From CAYPHJ01 sp964410485 (GTDB lineage Bacteria; Desulfobacterota; Binatia; UBA9968): a DNA stretch of 40,324 nucleotides. This document shows, in pieces, positions 8,481 to 15,319 of this stretch. The position numbers were made by a program, and so were the translations under genes. Under the pieces are notes generated by a model. It was given only the letters and a program-made list of their open reading frames with translations. It did not search any database and was not told where the DNA came from. Position 1 is the stretch's first letter, and each line of letters begins with the position of its first letter. The DNA lies in the NCBI GenBank assembly GCA_964410485.1, contig CAYPHJ010000039.1, positions 1-40,324 on the forward strand, given 5' to 3'.

Positions 8481-9731
8481 ATGGGTCGGGTCAAGTCACT
8501 GCAGTGCCCAAAGTGCGGTCGCCAGCCGGCCAGCCAGACGAGTTTCCAGTGCTCTTCCTGCAACTCTATCTTGGAAGTTAATGTCGAGATCAGTCATCTG
8601 ACGCGCTCCGACCTTTTTAACATTCGGAAGAGCAGCGACATGACGATCTGGCGCTGGTTTGACTTTTTTCCAGTGGAGAAGCGCTCCAGTGTGGTTTCGC
8701 TCGGGGAAGGATACACCCCGCTACTGCAGCCCAAACGGCTTGCCGAGCGGCTCGGCATCCCACGCCTGTACCTGAAAAATGATACGGTTCTACCCACGGG
8801 ATCGCTTAAAGATCGTAGCAACAGCGTCGGCATCTCGAAGGCCCGGGAATTAGGCTTCGCCACGGCGGCAGTGATCTCGACAGGCAATGCCGCCGCCTCG
8901 GTTGCAGCCTATGCGGCCGCGGCGGGCTTAAAAAGCGTCGTCATGGTGCCGGTGGGAACAGCGGCATCGAAGATCGTTCAGGCTCGGGCTTACGGTGCTA
9001 CGGTTGTGGTCGTAGAGGGCCGTTTCGATGATGAAGTGGCCGAGCTCTACAAGGTCGCCCTTAAAGAGTTCGGCTGGTACGATTGCCTCTCCTCCAATCC
9101 GTACAGGGACGAGGGAAAAAAATCTTACGCGTATGAATTGTTCGACCAATTGGACGAGCACGTGCCCAATTGGATCATTCACCCTACTGCCGGTGGAACT
9201 GGTATTTATGCCATGTGGAAAGGGTTCCGTGAATTCTCCAGCCTCGGTTGGGCGCATCGCATGCCGAGACTCGTCGCGGCCCAGAGCGCGGCCGCCGCGC
9301 CGATCGTGGCTGCATTTGAGAAGGGGCTTGCCGATGTCGAGCCGGTGGTCGCTCAGCCGACCGTGGCAGAAAGCATCCAGGTGGGGAATCCGGTCTCATT
9401 GGGCTGGCGTGCGCTGGCCGCACTACGCGAATCCAATGGAGCGGCGGTGGCCCTGACGGACGAAGAAATTCTCGATGCGCAATCACTCACGGGCGAGCTC
9501 GCAGGAATTTTTGCCGAACCCGCGGGGGCAACATCCGTGGCCGCCGCGCGAAAGCTTCGTAGCGCTGGTGTTATCGGGCGTGAAGATCTCGTGGTGTGCA
9601 ATCTGACGGGGCACGGTCTGAAACAACCGGAAGCGGTCCGTCTGAGCGAAGACGAGCTACGGCCGATTGCGCCAAACCTAGAGGCGCTGCGCGAAAAAGT
9701 GCAGCAAGGCACGCCAGACGGTGCGGCGTGA
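8481..9731 (+). CDS. thrC: Threonine synthase (PLP-dependent, with N-terminal zinc ribbon)
   Basis: Fold-type II PLP enzyme expected to convert O-phosphohomoserine to threonine in the cytoplasm. The start ATG 8481 (MGRVKSLQCPKC) was chosen because it opens the zinc-ribbon domain (Cys9, Cys12, Cys24, Cys27). A longer in-frame start at 8370 would overlap the previous gene heavily. Visible: SLGEGYTPLLQPKRL (73-87), PLP lysine Lys110 in TGSLKDRS, phosphate-binding STGNAAASVAAYAA, and the HPTAGGTGIYAMWKG region. Length 416 aa. It follows the 169-aa gene by 5 bp. Other threonine genes are not in the window, so a related beta-elimination or replacement activity cannot be fully excluded. Confidence 0.9.
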   Translation: MGRVKSLQCPKCGRQPASQTSFQCSSCNSILEVNVEISHLTRSDLFNIRKSSDMTIWRWFDFFPVEKRSSVVSLGEGYTPLLQPKRLAERLGIPRLYLKNDTVLPTGSLKDRSNSVGISKARELGFATAAVISTGNAAASVAAYAAAAGLKSVVMVPVGTAASKIVQARAYGATVVVVEGRFDDEVAELYKVALKEFGWYDCLSSNPYRDEGKKSYAYELFDQLDEHVPNWIIHPTAGGTGIYAMWKGFREFSSLGWAHRMPRLVAAQSAAAAPIVAAFEKGLADVEPVVAQPTVAESIQVGNPVSLGWRALAALRESNGAAVALTDEEILDAQSLTGELAGIFAEPAGATSVAAARKLRSAGVIGREDLVVCNLTGHGLKQPEAVRLSEDELRPIAPNLEALREKVQQGTPDGAA

Positions 9732-9750
9732 GGGGGCATGGGCTGAGACA

Positions 9751-10000
9751 AGTTCAAAACGTTCCAAACATTCCAGTCGTTTCAGCGCACCTCTTTCCTC
9801 CCCCCGGACGAGGCTGTGTCGGAATGTCATTCTGAGGAGCCCAGCGACGAAGAATCTCCTTTTCTGGTCGAAAGCAGATCGTTCACTGTCGTTCAGGATG
9901 ACGTCCCCGGAAAATGACGATCGCACCCAATCTCGGGGGACGCGGGTGAGGATGAACGAGGGGGGCTTGAACGATTGGAACTTCTTGAACGACTTGAACG
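9751..10000. repeat. Nine-nt array split into two distant arms around another repeat
   Basis: The left arm (9751-9786) has units GTTCAAAAC, GTTCCAAAC, ATTCCAGTC, GTTTCAGCG. The right arm (9966-10000) has CTTGAACGA, TTGGAACTT, CTTGAACGA, CTTGAACGG in inverse sense. Between them sits a complete GTCATTCTGA-type element (9826-9902), as though that element entered the loop. Downstream, GCCGCC-GTA-GGCGGC (10029-10043) forms a perfect small hairpin before trpS. This fills the 340-bp gap between thrC and trpS; no gene is seen in it. Confidence 0.75.
9826..9902. repeat. GTCATTCTGA-type dispersed inverted repeat, copy A
   Basis: The left end GTCATTCTGAGGAGC and right end TCGTTCAGGATGAC are inverts. 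The inner parts GACGAAGAATCT and AAGCAGATCGTTCACT match the same positions in copies at 28394, 29732 and 33543. Length 77 bp, shorter than the other copies (95-99 bp). Confidence 0.8.
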
Positions 10001-10071
10001 GCCGCTGATGGCGGCTACGGTTTGAACCGCCGCCGTAGGCGGCCCACAATGAGCAAAGGAGCAGAGAAGAG

Positions 10072-11085
10072 ATGAAACGGGAGAGAATACTGACGGGCAT
10101 GCGACCCACGGGGGCTTTGCATCTGGGCCATTACGCTGGCGCTTTAGAAAATTGGCTCAATTTTCAGAAAGAGTATGAGTGTTACTTTCTTATTGCCGAT
10201 TATCAAGCACTCGGTGATCACATCGATGAGATCGCTCGCATCCGGCAAGCGGTATGGGACGTTGCGCTCGATTGGCTCGCTGTAGGCCTCGATCCTGACA
10301 GCGCTTGTTTCGTGATCCAAAGCTACGTGCCCGAGCACGCCGAGCTCACTATGTACTTGAGTATGCTTACACCGCTCAACGATTTACAAAGAAACCCGAC
10401 CCTGAAAGCCGAGATGGCCCAGATTGAAGCCGCAAGAAAACCGCTTACGCTTGGCTTCTTCAATTACCCCGTAAGCCAAATTGCCGATATTCTTTTGCCA
10501 AAGGCACATCTCGTGCCTGTCGGCGAAGACCAGGTGCCGCATATAGAGTTCACCCGGGAGATTGCGCGGAAATTCAACCGTACCTACAAAGCCATTTTTC
10601 CCGAACCGCGGGCAAAGGTCGGGCGCGTAGCGCGCCTGGTCGGGACCGACGGGCAGGCCAAAATGAGCAAGAGTCTAAACAATGCGATCTACCTGTCGGA
10701 CAGCGCTGACGCAGTGCGAGACAAAGTGAAAAGGATGGTCACCGATATTACGGGTAAACATCCACGGTTAAAATCAACCGACCCGGGAATCGTCGAGTAC
10801 AATCCCGTCTTTTTTTACCACGACGCTTTCAATCCCGATGCGGCGGAGGTTGACGATCTCAAGACGCGTTACCGAGCAGGCCAAGTCAGCGATGCTGAGG
10901 TGAAGGAGCGGCTAATCAAGCGCCTCAATGAATTTCTCGAGCCGATTCGCGAGCGTAGAGCCGGCTTTGCGGCTCGCCCGGACGATGTTAGAGACGTGCT
11001 CATCAGCGGCAGCAAGCGAGAGAAACACCTCGCAGAGACAACCATGCAGGAAGTGCGCGAAGCGATGCGCGTCATTTACACTTAA
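10072..11085 (+). CDS. trpS: Tryptophanyl-tRNA synthetase
   Basis: Class I aminoacyl-tRNA synthetase charging tRNA-Trp with tryptophan. The N-terminus RILTGMRPTGALHLGHYAGA carries the HIGH-type signature (LHLGHY). The KMSKS loop is exact at residues 197-201 followed by LNNAIYLSD. VGEDQVPHIEFTREIARKFN is the conserved active-site helix region. Length 337 aa, typical of bacterial TrpS. AAAGGAG lies upstream of ATG 10072. It stands alone after a repeat-filled gap, and no T-box or trp leader is evident upstream. Confidence 0.97.
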   Translation: MKRERILTGMRPTGALHLGHYAGALENWLNFQKEYECYFLIADYQALGDHIDEIARIRQAVWDVALDWLAVGLDPDSACFVIQSYVPEHAELTMYLSMLTPLNDLQRNPTLKAEMAQIEAARKPLTLGFFNYPVSQIADILLPKAHLVPVGEDQVPHIEFTREIARKFNRTYKAIFPEPRAKVGRVARLVGTDGQAKMSKSLNNAIYLSDSADAVRDKVKRMVTDITGKHPRLKSTDPGIVEYNPVFFYHDAFNPDAAEVDDLKTRYRAGQVSDAEVKERLIKRLNEFLEPIRERRAGFAARPDDVRDVLISGSKREKHLAETTMQEVREAMRVIYT

Positions 11086-11160
11086 GGGTTTTGCGAGAAG
11101 TACAATAGCACCACGAAGCACGCAGAGCGGCGAAGCCGCAACCAAAGGATAAACGGATAC

Positions 11161-11250
11161 TCCACCACGAAGGTCACGAAGAGCACGAAGTTAAGAGAGT
11201 AAGAGGATTATTTTTCGAATCCTTCGTGGTCTTCGTGTCCTTCGTGGTAA
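11161..11250. repeat. CACGAAG phased inverted repeat (9-nt period)
   Basis: The left arm has CACGAAGGT, CACGAAGAG, CACGAAG (about 11165-11190). The right arm has CTTCGTGGT, CTTCGTGTC, CTTCGTGG (11222-11247). The 30-base interior is AT-rich (GTAAGAGGATTATTTTTCG). A related but degenerate CCACGAAGCACGCAG piece lies at 11110-11125. This occupies the trpS / GlcG-like gap. Confidence 0.8.
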
Positions 11251-11362
11251 GGTGTCTGTTTGTTGCTTTGGTGTGCGGCTTCGCCGCGCTTGACTCATTA
11301 CCACGGTTGGCTGTTAGATTAGGGACGCCTATTTCGGCGGCTGAGGAGAATACGAACAACCC

Positions 11363-11916
11363 ATGGCTATTCCTGGAGAGAAGGCAATTCAAATGGTACG
11401 CAGCGCGCATGCACAAGCGGCGCAACTGGACATCGCCGTTACGGCAGTCGTCGTTGACCAAAGTGGCCGCATGATAGCTTTGGGTCGTATGGACCGCGCG
11501 CGGCCCATAACCGTCGAAATCGCCTTGAACAAAGCTTATACGGCTGCGAGCTTTCAGCAGCCGACGAAAGATTTGGCGCAAGTGGCGGGGCAAACGTGGT
11601 TTCAAAGTCTGGTCGTATCGAGCAACGGGCGAATCATGCCGGGAGCCGGGGCGTTACCCATCGTGGAGGGTGGGGCGGTTGTGGGCGCCATCGCCGTAGC
11701 CGGCGGTACTGAAGAGCAGGATCAACGCTGCGCAGAAGTGGCGCTCGCGTCGTATGNNNNNNNNNNNNNNNNNNNNNNNNNNNNNNNNNNNNNNNNNNNN
11801 NNNNNNNNNNNNNNNNNNNNNNNNNNNNNNNNNNNNNNNNNNNNNNNNNNNNNNNNGGCGGTACTGAAGAGCAGGATCAACGCTGCGCAGAAGTGGCGCT
11901 CGCGTCGTATGAATAA
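11363..11916 (+). CDS. GlcG/HbpS-like (DUF336, haem-degrading family) protein, interrupted by a false gap
   Basis: Small single-domain protein of the GlcG/HbpS/PduO-C-terminal family, whose members bind haem or corrinoid-type tetrapyrroles or act as sensors. The sequence shows the usual pattern: ITAVVVD-like strand (VTAVVVDQSGRMIALGRMD), helix with ALNKAYTAASF, then SNGRIMPGAGALPIVEGG and VVGAIAVAGGTEEQDQRCAE. The N run at 11757-11856 is flanked by two identical 55-bp copies. If these are merged, the frame closes cleanly after YE with TAA at 11914-11916, giving a normal 132-aa protein. The similarity to the C-terminal domain of the gene at 14225 is clear by eye. It sits just upstream of the RdhA genes and probably belongs to their locus. 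A GAGGAG lies about 14 bp before ATG 11363, rather far. Confidence 0.85.
11702..11911. other. Assembly gap with identical 55-bp contig ends
   Basis: Bases 11702-11756 and 11857-11911 are identical, separated by exactly 100 N (11757-11856). A 55-bp exact overlap at both contig ends is what a de Bruijn assembly with k=55 leaves behind. The true sequence is most likely continuous with one copy. The long frame running on to 12025 through the gap is an artefact. Confidence 0.92.
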
Positions 11917-11931
11917 GCGTATGAATAAGAA

Positions 11932-12019
11932 GGTTCCAACCGTTCCAGCCGTTCCAATTGTTTCAGCCGTTCCACCCCACCTCACGCCAACGGCTGGAAC
12001 TGTTGGAACGGCTGGAACC
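11932..12019. repeat. Nine-nt phased array, GTTCCA/TGGAAC type
   Basis: Units GTTCCAACC, GTTCCAGCC, GTTCCAATT, GTTTCAGCC, GTTCCACCC run in phase, then a short spacer. GGCTGGAAC, TGTTGGAAC and GGCTGGAAC follow in inverse sense. The array separates the GlcG-like gene from rdhA. It is the same family as 7851-7934 and 14138-14209 with C for A in the core. Confidence 0.85.
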
Positions 12020-12093
12020 ACTTAAAGGCAGGAGCCCTACGTGCAATCGATCGCGGATCGGTGTAAAAGGAAGTGAAGAGCAGGAGGTCGCCC

Positions 12094-13431
12094 ATGGCTG
12101 TCACGATGGAGAAGGAGACAACACCTCTAAACGGCACCGAACGGGATAGCGGGGCTGGCGCAAGTGCAGATTCTCCGCCGCCGTATCTCGGTAGAACGGT
12201 GCGTCTTGTCGGACCTCATGTCAACGTCGACATGAACCAATCCCCGCATCCCAAAAACTCCCGGGGCGAATTGGGCAAGCCGCTTTTCAACTGGTATCGC
12301 AACACCGTTTCCAAAGATCCGCTCACGCGAGTATCGGCGCCCAATCATTTTGCCGATCGCAGGCATTTTTTGACTAACGTCATCAACCGCTCAACCGAGG
12401 GTAAGGTCAACCCGAGGCGAGTGGCAGTTGATGATCCCGTCGCAATGTCGCGTCACATCAAGGCCGTGGCTCATTACATGGGTGCCCATGTGGTCGGGAT
12501 TGCCAAGGCACATCCGTCTTTTCTCTATGCCGGCAGCCGTTACGTTCAAGACGGGACCGCAGAGGACGCCTATGAGCAGGTGGGTCCAGCGGAGTTGGTG
12601 AGGAAGTTTCCCTACATCATCCAGGCGGTGACTGCGTGGGATTATCAGAAGCTCCAGGCTCACCGCCATCATATCGGCGATGCGGCGTACCATGTGTCGC
12701 AAATGAAAGGTGTGCTGATCCTCAAGGCGCTGGAGGGTTACATAAAAGAATTGGGCTACACGGTCCTCCGTGGAGTGGTTACACCACAGGCGGCCGGCGT
12801 CGCGGGCGGCTTGGGCGAGTTGGGTCGCAATGGCCTTGTCATCAACAAGGATTACGGCGCTCGCATCCACATGCCGGACCCGATACTGACCGATCTGCCT
12901 CTGCTACCAGATGAGCCCGTGGATATCGCAGTTGAAGATTTTTGTAAGATTTGCCGCAAATGCGCCAATACCTGCCCAACCAACAGCATTCCGTTTGGCG
13001 ATAAGGTCGTCTTCAACGGAATCGAGAAATACAAGATTAACTGGCTGACCTGCTATAAATTGCGTCCCTATGTAAGCGATCATTGGGGAAGCTGTCTCAC
13101 GTGCGCGGCTGTCTGTCCGTTTACCAAGCCTACTGTTTGGTGGCACAGCCTGGCAGTGTGGACGCTGCGCACCTGCCCCATTTCCGTGCGTCCCGTAATA
13201 GTTCGCGCCCTAAAGTGGATCGATGACCAGTTCTGGGGCGTGACGCGGCAGACTCGTGTGCGCTGGCTCGGCTATGACTCCGGCATTAAACCGGGTGAGC
13301 ACGCCTGCACGGTCCAAGGCTGTACAGCATCGCATGCTGGCGCCGCTCACTCGGCAGAAGCGAGCGGCAGCGCGGGCTTTTATGCGCCGCTCAAGGAAAA
13401 CACCAATCGTTTTGTCAAACGGGATTCCTAG
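12094..13431 (+). CDS. Reductive dehalogenase-like corrinoid/2x[4Fe-4S] protein (RdhA family)
   Basis: Probable corrinoid-dependent reductase of the RdhA family; relatives remove halogens from organohalides. ATG 12094 (MAVTMEKETT) is preferred because AGGAGG precedes it by 7 nt; 445 aa. The corrinoid-binding half (about 110-275) contains GGLGELGRNGLVI and ILTDLPLLPDEPVD. Two Fe-S motifs follow: Cys284, 287, 290, 294-Pro (CX2CX2CX3CP) and Cys320, 334, 337, 341-Pro (CX13CX2CX3CP). The tail has WWHSLAVWTL and WIDDQFWG, similar to the C-terminal DDLFYG-type motif of RdhA. There is no N-terminal Tat signal or membrane segment and no RdhB-like gene, so a cytoplasmic, non-respiratory role is inferred. 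QueG-type epoxyqueuosine reductase shares folds, but the length and second Fe-S motif favour RdhA. The substrate is unknown. Confidence 0.82.
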   Translation: MAVTMEKETTPLNGTERDSGAGASADSPPPYLGRTVRLVGPHVNVDMNQSPHPKNSRGELGKPLFNWYRNTVSKDPLTRVSAPNHFADRRHFLTNVINRSTEGKVNPRRVAVDDPVAMSRHIKAVAHYMGAHVVGIAKAHPSFLYAGSRYVQDGTAEDAYEQVGPAELVRKFPYIIQAVTAWDYQKLQAHRHHIGDAAYHVSQMKGVLILKALEGYIKELGYTVLRGVVTPQAAGVAGGLGELGRNGLVINKDYGARIHMPDPILTDLPLLPDEPVDIAVEDFCKICRKCANTCPTNSIPFGDKVVFNGIEKYKINWLTCYKLRPYVSDHWGSCLTCAAVCPFTKPTVWWHSLAVWTLRTCPISVRPVIVRALKWIDDQFWGVTRQTRVRWLGYDSGIKPGEHACTVQGCTASHAGAAHSAEASGSAGFYAPLKENTNRFVKRDS

Positions 13432-14126
13432 TGGTGCTGCGCCTGGGACCGCTAAAAATTCCGTGGCTCGGCCGCAATCGCCGCAATAACGATCCCTACT
13501 GGGATTTTTTCATCAACACGCCTCCGGCTGATCTGGCCAATACGGTTATTCAGATGATCCGTGAGGCGCCCGAGGGCAATGTTTTTCCAACCAAAGCGGA
13601 TATTCATACCCCGGAGATTACGTCGAACCACGTCAAGGAAATGGCGCGTTACTTCGGTGCCGATCTGGTAGGAATCGCCGGAGTGGGCCTGAATCAATCC
13701 CGCTTCCCCTTTCCATCTCTCCCGAAACCGGCGAGAGGGAAACAAGAGACGGCCGATCTGGTAGAAGTCTCTTCCGATTTACCCTCTCCCGCTAGCGGGA
13801 GAGGGCAGGGTGCGGGTGTTTCGGAGTATCCATTTGCGGTTATCTGCGTTGTTCGGGCTGATTATGATCCGCGCCAGGCTCCTGGGATAGGCAGCCAGGT
13901 GCCAGTGCAAAACGGCCTATTTATCACCTTCGTCCTGAGTGCATGGATCAGGGAGTTGGGCTTTCGCGCAACGGCCAAACAGCTCCTCAATGGTGATGCG
14001 CTGGCGGCAGCGGCGGGTTTGGGAAAACTCGATCAGAACGGTAGGCTCGTAACTCCTCAATTTGGCTCAGGCGTGCATGTGGCTGATGTCATTTTGACAG
14101 ATTTGCCTTTGGCCGCCGACGGCTAG
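13431..14126 (+). CDS. RdhA paralogue truncated before the Fe-S domain (corrinoid-binding half only)
   Basis: The GTG start at 13431 overlaps the last base of the upstream rdhA stop, which suggests translational coupling. The 231-aa product aligns by eye with residues about 95-270 of the upstream protein: FGADLVGIAG with MGAHVVGIAK, YPFAVICVVRADYD with FPYIIQAVTAWDY, AAGLGKLDQNGRLVTPQF with AGGLGELGRNGLVINKDY, and both carry VILTDLPL/PILTDLPL. It then stops after AADG, exactly where the other protein enters its ferredoxin domain. No Fe-S cysteines remain. A 9-nt array begins 12 bp later. An in-frame palindromic insertion encodes about 40 residues (near 91-131). It may be a non-catalytic partner, a half that borrows the Fe-S domain from the next gene, or a decaying copy. 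Confidence 0.75.
   Translation: MVLRLGPLKIPWLGRNRRNNDPYWDFFINTPPADLANTVIQMIREAPEGNVFPTKADIHTPEITSNHVKEMARYFGADLVGIAGVGLNQSRFPFPSLPKPARGKQETADLVEVSSDLPSPASGRGQGAGVSEYPFAVICVVRADYDPRQAPGIGSQVPVQNGLFITFVLSAWIRELGFRATAKQLLNGDALAAAAGLGKLDQNGRLVTPQFGSGVHVADVILTDLPLAADG
13702..13813. repeat. Palindromic element inserted in frame inside the second rdhA gene
   Basis: The right part (13782-13805) is a perfect 24-bp palindrome, CCCTCTCCCGCT and its inverse, followed by GCAGGGTG. The left part (CCATCTCTCCCGAAACC, GGCGAGAGGG) is an imperfect hairpin. Such CCCTCTCCC...GGGAGAGGG repeats are common intergenically in many bacteria. Here the element lies in coding sequence without breaking the frame and encodes the Pro/Ser/Gly-rich LPSPASGRGQGAGV. 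A degraded relative is at 19984-20018. Confidence 0.85.
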
Positions 14127-14137
14127 GCCTATGTATT

Positions 14138-14209
14138 CGTTCAAGAGGTTCAAAAGGTTCAAGCAGTTCAAACGGTTTGAACGCTTGGAACGGCTGTAAC
14201 GATTTGAAC
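14138..14209. repeat. Nine-nt phased array, GTTCAA then TTGGAAC/TTTGAAC
   Basis: Units GTTCAAGAG, GTTCAAAAG, GTTCAAGCA, GTTCAAACG are followed in the same phase by GTTTGAACG, CTTGGAACG, GCTGTAACG and ATTTGAACC. The array begins 12 bp after the truncated rdhA stop and ends 15 bp before the ferredoxin fusion start. Confidence 0.88.
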
Positions 14210-14224
14210 CACTCGAGGATTGAG

Positions 14225-14884
14225 ATGCCTTACGTAATCACGAGCTTGTGTACTAACGATGGCGCATGCGTCGATGTCTGTCCGGTTGCCTGCATTCATA
14301 CGAAACCGGGCGCGCCGCAGTTTTACATCGATCCAGAAGTTTGCATCGACTGTGAGCAGTGCGAGATAGTCTGTCCGGTTGACGCGATTTTTAAAGACGT
14401 CGATATCCCGGCGGAGCACGAACCGTCCATAGAAATCAACGCGGCGTTTTTCCGTAAGAACAAAGCGGTGGCAGGACCGGTATCTCTGGAGACAGCGTGG
14501 GAAATGCTGGGGAGAGCGCAGGGCTATGCGGAAGTTGCCGGTTTTGCGATTTCGGCCGTTGTCGTGGACGAGGCCGGCTGTCTGATCGCGATGGGACGAA
14601 TGGATGGAGCCGATCCTCATTCAGCGGAGCTCGCCTGTAGTAAAGCGCGTACTGCGGCTGCCTTTCACCTGGCCACAGCGGAACTGGCCCCTCAGGCCAA
14701 ACAGCCGTGGCTCCGCAGCCTCACTATATCTCACCATGGCGGTATCCTTCCGGTGGGCGGTGGAGTTGCAATCGTTAATGGCGTGGCGATCGTCGGCGCC
14801 ATCGGCGTGGCCGGGGCAACCCGGCCCGAGCAGGATATTCTCTGCTGCCGCGCCGGCCTTGCCGTGTTGGATCACGGACACTGA
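14225..14884 (+). CDS. 8-Cys ferredoxin fused to a GlcG/HbpS-like (DUF336) domain
   Basis: A two-domain protein of 219 aa. The N-terminal ferredoxin has Cys9, 15, 19, 23 (CX5CX3CPVAC) and Cys40, 43, 46, 50 (CIDCEQCEIVCP), which should bind two Fe-S clusters. The linker at about 60-85 contains AEHEPSIEINAAFF. The C-terminal part (86-219) is a DUF336 domain: AISAVVVDEAGCLIAMGRMD, SHHGGILPVGGGVAIVNG and IVGAIGVAGATRPEQDI parallel the protein at 11363. ATG 14225 is preferred over the in-frame start at 14177, which lies in the repeat array; GAGG precedes it. The fusion suggests electron delivery to a DUF336-bound tetrapyrrole or corrinoid. Its place after an rdhA half that lacks Fe-S cysteines suggests it serves those proteins; this is inference. 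Confidence 0.85.
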   Translation: MPYVITSLCTNDGACVDVCPVACIHTKPGAPQFYIDPEVCIDCEQCEIVCPVDAIFKDVDIPAEHEPSIEINAAFFRKNKAVAGPVSLETAWEMLGRAQGYAEVAGFAISAVVVDEAGCLIAMGRMDGADPHSAELACSKARTAAAFHLATAELAPQAKQPWLRSLTISHHGGILPVGGGVAIVNGVAIVGAIGVAGATRPEQDILCCRAGLAVLDHGH

Positions 14885-15044
14885 AGATAGGTTGAGGTTA
14901 AGGTTGAGGCTGAGGCGAAGATAGGTTGAGGCTGAGGCGAGGTTCAGGTGAAGGCATAAGGCCATGGGAGGTTAAGCTGAGGCTTAGGTCAATGTTAGGA
15001 ATGTCAAGCTGTCTCGGTCTCAACCTTAACCTAAACCTTAACCT
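14885..15044. repeat. Hexanucleotide phased array (GGTTGA/GGTTAA) with inverted arm
   Basis: Starting at the ferredoxin-fusion stop codon the sequence steps in 6-nt units GGTTGA, GGTTAA, GGTTGA, GGCTGA, GGCGAA, with a second run at about 14922-14970. The inverse arm (15020-15044) reads TCAACCTTAACCTAAACC and so on. The right end contains the TAA stop of the minus-strand gene at 15038. It joins two convergent genes, so a two-way terminator role is possible. Confidence 0.82.
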
Positions 15045-15319
15045 GGCGCGCCGTTGTGCGCTGATACGGTTTGGAATGTCAGGCTGGCCTGGTCTCCAGC
15101 AAAATACAGCACATTCAACGTATCGGCATAGTCCACCTGCTTCCTGCGCGCCAGTTCGTCAAAGCATTGTAGACACACAGCCTTGTTCTGACACCTTGCG
15201 GGCACGACCTGTCTCCACACTTCATCTGGAACGTGGAAATTGAATTTATCTGGAGATCGACATATGCCGCACGTCTGCCTCCTAAAGTGTCGCAAGCGCC
15301 GACTGGATATTTTTTTCAT
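15038..15319 (-). CDS. Small zinc-ribbon-like protein (93 aa), function unknown
   Basis: ATG 15319 (MKKISSRRLRHF) is preferred over a frame opening at 15433, since GAGGG lies 9 nt upstream and the conserved-looking part begins there. The protein has CGIC early, then ARCQNKAVCLQC, giving two Cys pairs that could bind one zinc. In between is KFNFHVPDEVWRQVVP, and the tail is DYADTLNVLYFAGDQASL. I recall similar short proteins of this pattern in environmental genomes, but no function is known to me. Its stop codon lies inside the hexamer array. It is divergent from the gene at 15676, with about 356 bp between in which I see no gene. Confidence 0.65.
   Translation of the reverse strand: MKKISSRRLRHFRRQTCGICRSPDKFNFHVPDEVWRQVVPARCQNKAVCLQCFDELARRKQVDYADTLNVLYFAGDQASLTFQTVSAHNGAPG

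Noticed and set aside
11363..12025. GlcG-like frame extended through the N run to 12025
   Set aside because: The extension exists only because the gap and duplicated 55 bp keep a frame open; the natural stop is at 11914-11916 in the merged sequence.
12352..12372. Twin-arginine-like RRHFLT in RdhA1 (residues 89-94)
   Set aside because: It is about 90 residues from the start and no hydrophobic stretch follows, so it is not an export signal.
14138..14209. Phased arrays as CRISPR repeats
   Set aside because: Units are 6-9 nt with no spacers, and the second half is inverted; this is not a CRISPR array.
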